A DNA stretch of 64,000 bases from Juglans regia (Eukaryota > Streptophyta > Magnoliopsida > Fagales > Juglandaceae), in the NCBI RefSeq assembly GCF_001411555.2, contig NC_049909.1:11043485-11107484 (forward strand), written 5' to 3'. Positions 12,101 through 23,475 of this stretch are shown one piece after another (position 1 is the stretch's first letter; each line of letters starts with the position of its first letter). The position numbers and the translations under genes were made by a program. The notes below the pieces were generated by a model. It did not search any database, had not been told where the DNA came from, and worked only from the letters and a program-made list of their open reading frames with translations.

Positions 12101-13270
12101 GATAATTGATGGATCAGAGGACCATTGATTTCTACCCATTTTCAGACACTCAATATTATTCCTTCTTCGTTTGATCACAGTAGTGGCATGAAAAAATTGT
12201 GTTTAAATCCGTGGTAGTGAGCCAAGTCACTCTGGATTTTTGACGCCAAAGAGATTCTTCCCTAAGAAGAAGTTCATGAAGATTTGCTTGAAGATCCGAT
12301 TCTAAAGACAAGGGAGAGGGAAGTCGATCTTGGCCCTGGATTGAGGAAAGAATTTTCGAGAGATTTTTTATTTGAGTTTGGATATGACCAAATTTTTTGA
12401 TGTTCCATTCTCGAAGGGCTTTTTTGGTATGCTTGAGTTTTTTTGAAAGGATAAAAGAAGGGGTACCTGTGAACTCCTTATTCCAAGCCTTTTTAATTGT
12501 GCCAAAAATAGAAGAATCCCTCAGGCAAAATTCCTCAAATTTAAAGGCTTTGGGAAAGTTCTGTCTGTTTAGAGAATCAAGTAAAATTGGTGCATGGTCA
12601 GAAGAGTCACAGGTGAGTGTGGTGATAGATGCTTGAGGAAACAGATCAAGCCAAGCTAAATTGGCAATCCCTCTATCTAACCGTTCTTTGATAAGATTGA
12701 AACCATCCCTCTTGTTTGACCATGTATATTTTGGACCATTTGAACCAATATCAATAAACCCATATCTGTTCATGTAAAGAGGAAGTCCAATCAATTTGGA
12801 GGACTGAGCAAAGGGTTTACCCCTAGTTTTTCAGATTGGGAAATGATTGAATTAATATCACCAATTGCAAGAGAAGGTCCAGAGAAAGATTTAGTCGTCC
12901 TACTAAGAAGATCCCAAAAGCATTGTTTTTGATTAAACGGTGCAGGACAATAAACAAGGTTCAGAAGCCATGGCATATGAGTGGGATCTGAGTAGACCAA
13001 CATAGATAATATATTACTAGAAATATTCACATATTTTGTATCGAAACTAGGACGATACAACACCAAAAGACCTCCCCATTTTCTAGTAGGTGGGGAGTGA
13101 AGAAAAAACGAAAACCCAAGCATATTTACAATACGTTCATTTTCACAAGGAGATAATAAAGTTTCTAAAAGGAAAATAACTTCAGGATTATAGATCCTGA
13201 TATTTGCTCTAAGAGATCTAATTGCACGAGGTCGAGCAATACCTCGGCAATTCCAAGCAAGGAGCCTCAT
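9137..13270 (-). pseudogene. LINE ORF2: AP endonuclease, reverse transcriptase, RNase H
   Basis: The start at 13270 gives LLAWNCRGIARPRAI, the usual opening of plant L1 ORF2. In order: AP-endonuclease (to about 12590, with the CDSSDHAPILL active-site motif near 12620), reverse transcriptase (APGPDGFTGLFYKKF near 11900, FRPISLSN, KAFDSMEW, GLRQGDPLSPFLF, and the catalytic FADDLFLF near 11215), a zinc-binding zf-RVT segment (CPLCKTEPKDLPHLFLNC, about 9940-10000), and RNase H (ILEGDSKVTIQ near 9400, then AHNLAHWAVAAQAFGNIP in another frame, ending at the TAA at 9137). The frame changes near 12794, 12170, 11545, 11310 and 10240, and there is a stop near 11876, so no full protein can be made. Confidence 0.9.
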
Positions 13271-15261
13271 GGATTTTTTGGTGGCAGTAAGGACCCTGCC
13301 ACTCTAGTCATTGGATTAGTGGGAAAGAGATTCATGGTTTGAGTATGGACTGTGTTACCCGAAACTGTCAAGGCCTGCCTCTGGTATGGAGCATAATGAG
13401 CAGTAGAGTTGTTTCTTTTGTGCTTTCGTTGTGTGCGATCCATTTTTGCTTTTCTGATTGGAGTCTGATCTGAGGGAGCACCAGATACATCTTTGAACTC
13501 TGGTATGTCTTGCGTTGCACTGTTAGTTCCTTCATAATCCTTGTTGATCGAATCAGGTTCTGCTACTGTGACAATAGAAGAAAAGAAAATTTTTTTGTGG
13601 GGGTATTGAGGTATTGACTTCACTGGATTAATGGATTTCCTCTTTCTAGTTGACTCATTGGATGAGGCTGGGGAAGATAGAGATTCTGTGCAAGCTGAAG
13701 TCATATCTAGGGTTTGGTTATTGCTCAGATGGACGGATTGAAATGGAGGATTATGAGTGAAAGAAGACGTGGAACCAGAGTTGAGTTGGAAAGTATTAAA
13801 AGCTAGACATGCTCGACCGGATGGGCTGACCAAAAGGGATAGGTTCGGGTTTGGTTTAGAAAGCTCAGAGATGATTGGGATTTTATTGGCTTGGAGCTGG
13901 GCTATGACTTGTTTAAGGAAGGAAGGGTTGGATTTGGGCCTCATTAGATTTGGGCTTATAGGCTCAAGGTTAGTCGGTGGGGAGATGAAGTTGATTTCAG
14001 ACGATGGGAGTGATGGGTTCTTCGGGAGACATGAGTTAATGTTGTCAACTGTGAGATAAGATTGAATTAATGGACTGCTGACATCACCTGGCGGTTTAGA
14101 TGGGAAGTAGGAGACCAGATGATTTCCTTCCATAAATGATGCTGACAGATTTGTTTGCTGAAGACTTTTGTGAGCGCCACGTGGAAATGAGATATCTTCC
14201 GCTGGATTCATGCCTATGGGACAAAGAAACTGGTTTTTTGGGAATTGAAGAGTGTCGTCTTTTTCATTGTTTGAGAGCTCTATAGAGTTGCTGGAAAAGA
14301 GTTTTTTGATACATAACTCCTTTTTGTCTCCGCTTTCAGTGCTTATTAACACAACTTTACCTTTTCCCAAGTGTTCAACAGGAGAATTTTTCTTGGCCAG
14401 AGACAAATTGTCTTTTGTGTCTTTGAAAGAAACTGGTGGGAGAATTGGATTATCAATGAAAAGGGTGGACTGCAACTGATTATTAATAGAGTCATCCACC
14501 TTTACCAAACATGCATGCATTTGGCGATTCTCCACTGTTTCCGCACGCATCCAGTGACCATAACACGGATCATCTGATGAATTAGTGTAAATAGGACAGG
14601 CTTGATGGAGATGTCCCAATCGACCTCACCCATAACAGAACTCAGAAAGTCTTTCATATTTAAAACTGATCTTCGCTGGCTTCTTATTAATTTTGGGTAA
14701 ATTAAAACCTTCATAAAGTGGCTTTTCAGTGTTGATCTCAACTTGAATACGCATGAAAGGTTTTACACTGTTCTCAGGAAGATAAGAGTAGTCAATCTCT
14801 ATCAGATGTCCCAAAACTTTACCAATTTGTATTGCATTCTCTATTGTCATCATTTCCAATGGAAGACCACATATATGAATCCACAAGACTGAGTGAGAAA
14901 CATCAATTTCTTGAATGCTAAGCCCAGGTGGCCATTCCTTTAGGACCATATGATATCCTTTAAAATTCTATGGTCTTTGCTAAAAAATTCTATTCTTTTC
15001 CATGCTCGAGGAGAAAGTGAACAGAAAAGTGTTTATACCCAAGTCTTCTATATGCAAACCTGGTGCAAAGCTCCATACCGCACTAATAGTCGAGTGAAAG
15101 ATATGCTTATTGAGGATTTTGGTGGATACCAACTTACCTATAAGAGCATGGTTTGAAATTTTTGTTGCAGTGTCAGTTGCTTGGACCAGGATGATGTCCT
15201 CCCAAGTCAAAGCTTTTGTTTGTTCAATGAGTTGCTCAATGCCATGATTCTCCTTTGACAT
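13267..15261 (-). pseudogene. LINE ORF1: gag-like DUF4283 and zinc-knuckle protein
   Basis: One frame runs from the ATG at 15261 to the TGA at 13267-13269 and is broken by three stops: two TAG codons near 14977 and 14965, and one TGA at about 14620. The N-terminal part resembles the DUF4283 region of plant LINE ORF1 (TWEDIILV, LWIHICGLPLEMM, AIQIGKVLG). It is followed by a CCHC knuckle in which the second cysteine codon is the TGA stop: CYG, stop, GRLGHLHQAC. The C-terminal 400 residues are low in similarity and rich in Ser and Pro. ORF1 ends by overlapping ORF2: the bases ATGA contain both the ORF2 start and the ORF1 stop. The product would bind the element RNA. Confidence 0.85.
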
Positions 15262-15340
15262 AATTGGAAAGCGATTGATGAGGACAAAAGGGAAAGGTTT
15301 GGTGGGCTTTACTAGAAAGGAAGTTGGGGGTAAAGTTTGT

Positions 15341-15421
15341 AAAGATGGACTAACAGGTAGATTAGGTAAAGGTCTTAAAGATGGACTAATAGGTAGGTTA
15401 GGTAAAGGTCTTAAAGATGGA
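15341..15421. repeat. 36-bp tandem repeat in the LINE 5' UTR
   Basis: AAAGATGGACTAACAGGTAG begins at 15341, recurs with one change 36 bp later at 15377, and a third partial copy starts at 15413. It lies between the ORF1 start and the 5' end of the LINE. LINE promoters and 5' UTRs often carry such tandem units; a role here is inference. Confidence 0.7.
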
Positions 15422-15489
15422 GGTAACTAGAGGATGGAGGGAACTAGAGGAGAGGAAACTCATCTTTCCAGATAGCGGATAGTAAAGGC

Positions 15490-17840
15490 TTTTTAGGATT
15501 TATTTCAGTTGAACGATTTGTAGTTAACTAATTATAAGCAAGTTATGGAAAGAAAAAGAAAATAAGCAATGGTTGGACATGGAAAAAATATTACTTATCT
15601 ATTTTTATATTATTATTTTTGTGACTTCAAATAAGAAGATGCTAAATAATTTTTAATTAAATTATATCACAACAATAGATTTAAAAGATTGTTTTTTTTT
15701 GAGAAATAAAAAATAATAATTAAAACAATAGTAAATAGTATATTTTATTAAAGATGAAATAACTATTCAATCACAAGTTGTGCAAACTTGACAATCCATA
15801 ATTCTTTCCTCCATGATTGACTCGTTAAACTGTATTACTACGGGGAAAAGACAACTGGAAAAGGACAATGCTAGGGCCATCTAGACAATAGGCATATTCA
15901 AGGCTAAAATCCGGCCCCGTCCAGAATAACCGAATTTCGGTTGTGAGTTTCGGCTAGGGTTTTACCCAGTTTGAAAGCCGCATTACCCAACTCGAACTGT
16001 CGAACATACACGGTCCGGACACGGGTATGACACCTAGGTACCTGGTTTTTATATAATTTTTTTTTTTTTTATAAATCATCAAACTCTAGTTACCCCACCC
16101 CTGCTTCGCAATGCATCTCTTGAAATGCATCTCTCTCTCACCGTCTCCTTCGGAAGAGCTTTTGCAACATCTCTCTCTATGTAACGCTTGTCTTTGTGAT
16201 GATTTTAAAAAAGACAATAGAAATTATTGTTCATTTTAAAACTTTTTACTTCCATACTCAGGATGTAAAACTCTACGTTATGAAATAAAATGTGATTTGA
16301 GAATAAAAGAGGTTTACAGCGAAAAATATCAAACCTTAAAATAAAAAGGCCGCTCATATAATTAAAACTCTCATGCCTAGACTTTCGTGCTCTTCCCTTT
16401 GGGCCGTGTCTGTCCTGACGTGTTCTGCTCATTTAGTTCCTGTGGGGGGAAGGGCATACATAAAAACTAAAATGAGTCGAATACTCAGTAAGCATTACTT
16501 CATACAGTTAAAATATATTAACATAGGTTTTCATTCATGCATTCATCACTCCATACATGCTATACGTACATAAGACATACATTCGTTTTGGAAACATCAC
16601 TAGGCGGGATTTTTCTTTAAAAATAGACTTCTTTTTGTAAAGCATCTCCCATCAGTGCCTTCATTTCTCAAAGAGTTTGATGCATTCATACATTTTTACA
16701 TTCTTTCTTATCATTTTCTTTGGCCGATACATACTGTTACACCACGTGTGTTGGGGTTAGCGGTCTTCCTTTGAACTTGGATTATGCCTGTGACCACGAG
16801 TTGAGAATCCCTTTCAATCAGGGGGAAGCACTGAGTGCACTACTAGTACTACTTATCCGACATTGCAACGCCTGTCTTTGTGATGATTTTAAAAAAGACA
16901 ATGGAAATTATTGTTCATTTTAAAACTTTTTACTTCCATACTCAGGATGTAAAACTCTACGTTATGAAATAAAATGTGATTTGAGAATAAAAGAGGTTTA
17001 CAGCGAAAAATATCAAACCTTAAAATAAAAAGGCCTCTCATATAATTAAAACTCTCATGCCTAGACTTTCGTGCTCTTCCCTTTGGGCCGTGTCTGTCCT
17101 GACGTGTTCTGCTCATTTAGTTCCTGTGGGGGGAAGGGCATACATAAAAACTAAAATGAGTCGAATACTCAGTAAGCATTACTTCATACAGTTAAAATAT
17201 ATTAACATAGGTTTTCATTCATGCATTCATCACTCCATACATGCTATACGTACATAAGACATACATTCGTTTTGGAAACATCACTAGGCGGGATTTTTCT
17301 TTAAAAATAGACTTCTTTTTGTAAAGCATCTCCCATCAGTGCTTTCATTTCTCAAAGAGTTTGATGCATTCATACATTTTTACATTCTTTCTTATCATTT
17401 TCTTTGGCCGATACATACTGTTACACCACGTGTGTTGGGGTTAGCGGTCTTCCTTTGAACTTGGATTATGCCTGTGACCACGAGTTGAGAATCCCTTTCA
17501 ATCAGGGGGAAGCACTGAGTGCACTACTAGTACTACTTATCCGGCATTGCAATCTGCCTAGTCCTTTGCTATTATCATTCATTCATATGGTAGTTACGTA
17601 TTTTCATGCATTGAAACGTTCATTTCCTTTCAGTCATTTCCTTTTAGTTCAGTCATTTCCTTTTCAGACCTTTTCATTTAACAATTCATTCATGAAAAAA
17701 CATTATTTAAAAGCACGAGTTTAAACATAATCTTTCATGGCATCCATAAAGCATTAGTTCATAAGGATATTTTAAAACACTTTTTTCGCATCGTTTAAAG
17801 TATCACTTAAAGCACGAGGCATAAGCCTCACATCTCATTT
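15490..17840. repeat. Duplicated block copy D2, right part
   Basis: It begins with the second copy of the 16-bp LINE target duplication and continues the homology to D1 (from about 5356) through to CACATCTCATTT at 17840. It has about 100 bp near 15893-15995 (CGGCCCCGTCCAGAATAACC and following) that D1 lacks, and an internal tandem duplication at 16187-17554. Confidence 0.85.
16187..17554. repeat. 684-bp tandem duplication inside D2
   Basis: The segment starting GTCTTTGTGATGATTTTAAA at about 16190 is repeated 684 bp later at about 16874, and the two units are nearly identical, including the frames at 16205-16432 and 16889-17116. D1 has a single unit. The high identity shows the tandem event is younger than the D1/D2 split. 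Confidence 0.85.
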
Positions 17841-20498
17841 CGTGAAAATACATACAATAGATATTGCATATAGTCATTCATTCACATGCATATAATTAAT
17901 ACTTTGGTTGCATAAAAAGGGGCTGTCAAGAAGGGTCATACATACGTATACCTTTAAACACTTAGCATATTTTTCATAAAACATCATTTCATTTCATTTC
18001 GTAAAACATCGTAAAAAAAAAACATTTCATTTTCATTTCATATCATTTAGAAAACTCTAGAAGAGTATGAACATAATACTTACCTGGACTCTATGCTACA
18101 TTCATATCATGCAATCCATTCATGTTGGTGTCAGATGTCAACCTACATGCATGCACATAACCTTAGCGTCATTTTCCATCTAATGCATAAGCAACTAAAA
18201 CTAGAGATAAAACTACACTTCACTTAGAAACACTCTCCTTCTGTCCTGTGCTCTTATGTGTCCCTTACTGTGCTAAAACTTTCGGGATCCATTGACAGTC
18301 ACTACCTCTTTCAAACTCAAGGTCTTACTTCAGGTGCTTATCCACTTGAGTGAACCCCGACGATTCACCTTAGGATTAAGACACTAAGACCTTCATCTTA
18401 CTCTTTTTATTTACCACATTCCGACACATGATTCTGACTGATGAAGTCATGCATCCCAATCCTAGACAACATACCCTTCAATACCTTCATGCATCTTAGC
18501 TCACACTAAATCCTTTTTCCCATCCATACACGCCACATGGCTTTAAGCCAACTCTGAGGCTTAAGCACCGTATAACCATGCTTAAGATAAATTATCCATT
18601 ACACATGGTAAATTCTTCCGGCACATGTGTCTAACTAGATTACACACTTACCTTACCCCTTATCACCTAAGACCAACATATAATATGTTGATCACCTTCT
18701 CGTGTAAACAATCTCATACTCCGATACCAACCTTCTCTTAACTCGGCTAGCATGACTTTTCATGCTACCCATCCCTCTTAACAGTTCATCCCAACACTTG
18801 ACATGACAAGACTCCATTCATAATTACACCTTACCTCAAGTCATAGTTCGAGACTACTCCCAAGCTACACCGTGACCTTGTCACGTCACTCGACATCCCG
18901 CTACGTCATTCTTACACTAACTCCTCACCCATCACAAGCACGACTTCTTGTTTAACCATGTCACTTCGTGACATTCCCCCGGCATGCTTCTGTTGCGCTA
19001 CTCTTACACTATTTTGTCACTTCACACATACTCCCGGCCATAAGTTAACTACGCGGTGACACCTGTCACCTCGGACTACAGGCCACATCATAACTATTTC
19101 GGGACACTGTTCAATAGTTCCCGACACTACTCATCACGCTCTACGCCCATCAACTACGCAACCGTCTTTATCTTTGCGAGACATCACACGGTGTATCGCT
19201 TCATCTCATGGAGTACACTTTGTACTCCCTTCACAATATGCTATGCCACATTGAGTACACTCCACGTGTACTCTTCCCATTCCACACTTCGACACGTTAC
19301 CAGGTCACTGTCCTACTTGGCCAGTGGCGTAGCTTGGGCAGTAGCGGTCACCGCTGTGACCTTGGAACGAGACTATCTCGGAGACCGGATCTAGGATTTT
19401 GGCTACTAGATCTAGGTTGTGCGAGGGTGGCCGACATGGTGGGGAGTCCGTGGGTGGCAGCTAAGGCCATGTATAGTGGCTATCCATTGTGTATGGTGGT
19501 TGTTTGGGTGTGGAAATAGCTAGGTGTGGTCTTGGAAGGGCTCATGATGGCCGTGAGGAACTGAGGGAGGTGTAGTGACGCTAGAACCGGCACTAGGGTC
19601 GTTGGTGGTGGTGAAGCAGTGTGAGACCCATTTATGGGTAGTGTGCTTGTGTGTGACAAAGAGGAAGAGGGAGAGGGAGGCTGGGCTTGGAGAGTGGAAG
19701 CGTCGCCGGTGAGAGGAGAGGCCGTTGGTGGCGGTGCGGTGGCCTGGGTGGCTGCGTATGGCGGTGCAAGAGGGAGAGAAATGGGTGAAACCCATTTCGG
19801 TTGGGTTACCTTAGGAGGAGAGAGAGAGAGCTACATGTGGGGGAGTTCAGTGGTAGCTGGCTTGGTTGCTAGCTTGAGGGGGAGTTGCTGGTGGTGGCGG
19901 TGAGGCTAGGTGGCTCATGGCGGCGCCAGGCTGAGCTGAAGGGAGAGGAGAGAGAGTGGGAAAGGGAGAGTGAGGGAGAAAGGCTAGGGGCTTGGGTATT
20001 TTATCCAGACCCTTCATCTTGAGATCTTCAAGACGATCTAACCGTAGGCTTTAAATATTGAGTTTAAAAATGCGTAAACATTAACTTAACTAAAAACACT
20101 AAGAGGAATTAAGATAGAATATTATTTAAACTAAACTTTAGTTTATAAAATAATATTTTTTCATTATTAATATAATGATGAAGTATTATTTAATATATTT
20201 ATGAGAATAAAACCATCTAATTAATTAGAGTTTTCAACATAATTTAAATCTCATAATATTTTAAATAACTGAAATCATTTTAATAAAAATGATTTTCTAA
20301 AATGATAAAATATTATAATTGTCTTACATAAAATCAGGCTTAGTCAAATAATAATAGGAACATCCCATTTAAAATACTCGTGGCTTTAAAATACTAAGCT
20401 AGCATTAGAAATCACATAATATCTTTAAAAATACGTCATCGAGATTTGGCATGCATAATGAGGCACACAGTCACTAGAGAGAAGGGCGGACAGTTACA
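17841..20498 (-). mobile_element. LTR-derived DNA, gypsy (Tekay-like), - strand
   Basis: On the - strand CAAATTTCGAGGATGGAATT (about 20530-20511) is followed by a purine tract ACAAGGAGAGGA and then TGTAACTG at 20498. This is the layout of the polypurine tract and 3' LTR start of Tekay/Del-type gypsy elements. The LTR body would run left from 20498 and may reach into block D2. It includes a GC-rich section (19300-20000) that produces long but meaningless frames on both strands, and an AT-rich part. I could not place its left end, and no integrase or chromodomain is left on the internal side. Confidence 0.5.
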
Positions 20499-21472
20499 TC
20501 CTCTCCTTGTAATAAATTCCATCCTCGAAATTTGCTTACGTTAGAAAGGAGCATAGTGTTACACTCTCTCTTGCCCCGAAACCACAACCATCGCCGTCGA
20601 TGCTATTAGAAGCCGCCATCCACAAAATACCTCTTGCTACTCTCAGTATGTTCCTCTCTCTCTTTGTCTATCTGTCTGTCTTGAGCGTCGAAACCCTAGC
20701 CATTGCCTCCGGTGACTAGCAGAGGCCGTCGTTTGGCTAGATCTGGATTTTTCCTTTTGGGTTCTATTTCGTTGCACAGATCTATAACCTGTTATGTTTT
20801 GGCTACCCAAATATATTTTTAAATTATGCTAAAGAGCATAATCTTGCCAAATACAGTGACTTCACGTGTCGTAGTGCATGAATAGTGTTTTGGTTGGCCA
20901 GATCTACCAAGGTTATTTTGTTTTTCTGCTTTGGAAAAAGTTCCTTTGGCTTGGGTTGCATCTGACAGCCGTTGATGATCCCTGAATGCACATCGATAAT
21001 CATGAGGGTTGATTGTTCAAGGAGATGTCTAAGTTCTTAGTGTTGGTAATGTTGTGTTCGAGGAGATGCCAACTTCTGTGAAAGACTCAACCATTGATCT
21101 AAAAGTCCTAGAACTGTTGGATATTAATTCGGTTAAATCTTTAACCCTCAAAATCATAACATTCCACCAACCTTCCGAATCCGATGTCTACGATGGCCCA
21201 CTCTATCAAAGCTGATCCAGTGGTAACTATTTCCCATTTGGCGCTTTACTCATATATCAATATTCAATAACTTAACACTATGCCCGTACAAAGTATCAAG
21301 ACATTTTAAACCAGCCTATAGGTTGCCCCCTTTGTGACTTGAACGCATGACGTGGTCCCTGCTCTGATACCAATTGTTAAAGACCCAACCATTGATCCAA
21401 AAGCCCTAGGACTATTGGATATTAATTTGGTTAAACGTTTAACCCTTAGGATCATAACATTTTGTTAGGAAC
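20499..21472. other. LTR-element debris with a primer-binding-like site
   Basis: CTGCTCTGATACCAATTGTT (about 21359-21378) is, on the - strand, an LTR end followed by TTGGTATCAGAGC, the usual tRNA-Met primer site. An approximately 85-bp segment (ACCATTGATC...AATCATAACAT) occurs twice, at about 21078-21166 and 21385-21470, which suggests duplicated LTR ends. No coding region was recognised. Confidence 0.45.
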
Positions 21473-21969
21473 CTATTGAGAATTGTTGTAATGTAACAAG
21501 GAAACGAATGGGAGATGGAAGGAAGGTTGTTGTAATGAAAATGATAGACGCCTAGAAGATGTTTATGAAAAGGACTCTAAGAGTCATAAGTTTGCATTGA
21601 TAAAAAGGGATAAGAGCTATTCGAGGTGCTCAACCTCCAGTACAATTCAGAATCTTCAACTAGACAAAAGACATTTAATCCCTCTTAATTCTACTACTTA
21701 TATATGGGATAAAAATCCCCTTTTGGACAATAGAAAGCAATAAAATAACAAAAATAATTGGAATTGTTGGAATCATGTCAAAACGCGTGTCCAATGAATG
21801 TGATGAGGAAACTGATAACTAACTGCTGCTTTTAGAATTTCCTTCAAAACGACCTCGTATTAGAAATTACTTTACTCTTCTTGCTTGTTCCTGCCGTAAG
21901 TCTGAACACTTCGTTGCATGCCAAAACACCTCCCAGCAAACGATGCAACATCACGACAGAATCATAACA
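21473..21969 (-). mobile_element. LTR, about 500 bp, with polypurine tract
   Basis: On the - strand this runs from TGTTATGATTCTGTCG (21969) to TTCCTAACA (21473), the TG...CA ends expected of an LTR. It is preceded by CTTAAGGACAACATCC and the purine-rich AATGGGAGGAGAT, a polypurine tract, so it is the 3' LTR of an otherwise missing element. There is no matching flank for a solo LTR. Confidence 0.6.
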
Positions 21970-22372
21970 ATCTCCTCCCATTAAAGGATGTTGTCCTTAA
22001 GGTTTAGAGCAAAGTTGCAATTGTGGAACAACTTCCATACTACTTACATAGAAATTTCCCAGGATAGCAGCAACTCAAGAATTTTAGCCAACCCAAGTAC
22101 TCTCTTAGTCAAATCTATAGTAAAGACCACGACACCAACAATACAATCCACAAGATTTCTTTCTTGTCCTCTATCAAAGGGTGCAAAAATAAATTTAAGT
22201 CAATACATCAAATAGATAAGGTGCAAAATTTTTTCTTACCCCTACAATTCCAAGTAAGGAGGTGTGAGTTAGTGTTGGAGTTTTCTCAACCAAAATCAAC
22301 AAGCCCATCCAATTCCAGCTTCACGGCTTCTCCATTGAACTAGGGTATGTGCTCTGCATCTTCAATATCATA
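21970..22372. other. Remnant between LTR and kinase fragment
   Basis: Near 22238-22262 on the - strand CTCCTTACTTGGAATTGTAGGG resembles the opening of a plant LINE ORF2 (L-T-W-N-C-R-G when read through one stop). The rest to the left LTR is not recognisable and probably belongs to the LTR element's 3' internal region. Confidence 0.35.
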
Positions 22373-22890
22373 CTTAAGAACTGCACTGTCAATTGGCTTG
22401 TTTGATGCTTCTCCATCTTCTTTAATCCACGGGTGTTCTAGAATCTAAGTAGAAGCACTCATTTTTCTAGAGTCTCGTGTTAGCATGTTGTGGACCAAGT
22501 CCTTTGCACTACTTGAAATAGATGACCATGGTGCCTTCAAAGTCGATTTCCCCTTGCAAAATGGCATCTAAAATCCTCTTCTCCGTCTCTGCCCAAAATG
22601 GAGGTACGCCATTGAGTAATATATACAAGATAACTACTGCACTCCAAATATCTATTTCCTTCCTATATCTTTGTTATAATACTTCAGGTGCAACATAATA
22701 AACACTCCCAGCTATATCCCAGTACACCTTTCCTTCTTCAATGAAAATAGACATCCCAAAACCCATGCCCTTCAAAAGTGCATTCTCATCCATTGATAGA
22801 TAACAAGAAAGTCTTAGGCTAAAGGTCCCTATGCATCACATCCATAAAGTGACCATTATGCACAACATTAACAATTTCCCTCATCACCCC
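22373..22890 (-). pseudogene. Calcium-dependent protein kinase (CDPK) fragment
   Basis: The - strand reads as the middle and end of a CDPK kinase domain without introns: VMHRDL followed by a stop (in place of the catalytic-loop Lys) then [17 protein letters not shown], where the DFG Asp is lost; [10 protein letters not shown], then a stop; [27 protein letters not shown]; then, after a frameshift near 22550, [23 protein letters not shown] and [22 protein letters not shown]. The homology stops there, before the junction and EF-hand domains. Several stops and the lost Asp make it non-functional. It abuts the LRR fragment at about 22888, in the same orientation. Confidence 0.8.
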
Positions 22891-23475
22891 CTCAAACACT
22901 CAATGTCGAGAGCCTCTAGATTTACACATTGATTGATGATGCCGCTCAATGCAGAGTTGGAGATATTTGTACACAAATCCATCCGTAAGTTCTTCAAACT
23001 ATTTTCACAAGAAGCATCAAGTAGTTTTAAAGACTCATCAGAGATGTCTCGGCAACCACCTACAATAAGAGTATTGAGATTTTTACAAAATCTAACCAAG
23101 GAAAATATAGAGGCGTTCCCAATTTTGTAACAATCCAACAACATGAGTGTCTTGGGAAAAGAAGCACAGGCCTTAGAAACACTTAAAACCCCACCATCCC
23201 TAACACTCCTCCATTTGTTGGTATCTAAAAATTTAATATGTTGGCAACCATTGACAAGATTCATGCGTCCAAAATCAGTTATATTAGAGCATCCTTGCAG
23301 CCCTAACTTTTGACAGGTTTTGGAAAGAGCATGTAATAATTCTTCTGTAACATATCTACAATCAGTAAGATGCCGACTTCTCAGTTCATAGCAATCCTTA
23401 GCAACAATTGACAATCCCTTGATAGTTAGCTCCTAGCAATAGGATACATCTAAGCATTGTAATGAAGAAAGACCA
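22884..23475 (-). pseudogene. LRR protein fragment (At5g23340-like)
   Basis: From about 23475 the frame reads LSSLQCLDVSYC, one stop, then cysteine-rich leucine-rich repeats: LQGCSNITDFG, LLDCYKIGNASIFSLVRFCKNLNTLIVGGCRDISDESLKLL, LRMDLCTNISNSALSGIINQC, LEALDIEC. This is the AMN1/F-box-LRR type of repeat and is closest in my memory to the Arabidopsis At5g23340 protein. Roughly six repeats are present; the N-terminus and the last part of the family are missing. The reading is continuous with no intron, which fits a retrocopy or captured cDNA. Upstream it is fused in frame to an unidentified segment; downstream it runs straight into the CDPK fragment. Confidence 0.75.

Larger units (their letters stand above)
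9064..15489 (-). mobile_element. Full-length L1-type LINE with 16-bp TSD
   Basis: A complete plant L1-like retrotransposon on the - strand: 5' UTR (15489 to about 15262), ORF1 (gag-like), ORF2 (endonuclease, reverse transcriptase, RNase H), a short 3' UTR and an A-rich tail seen on the + strand as TTTATTTATTTATTTTTA (about 9061-9078). TTTTTAGGATTTATTT flanks it exactly at 9048-9063 and 15490-15505. The position is the interior of duplicated block D2, and D1 is the matching empty site. The element has several frameshifts and stops, so it is immobile now. It inserted after the D1/D2 duplication, or D1 would carry it. Confidence 0.9.

Noticed and set aside
19056..19903. Several 77-112 aa frames on both strands in a GC-rich stretch.
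   Set aside because: They overlap on both strands, begin and end at random, show no conserved motif, and lie in an LTR-like region next to a polypurine tract and LTR start. They are shadows of GC-rich DNA.
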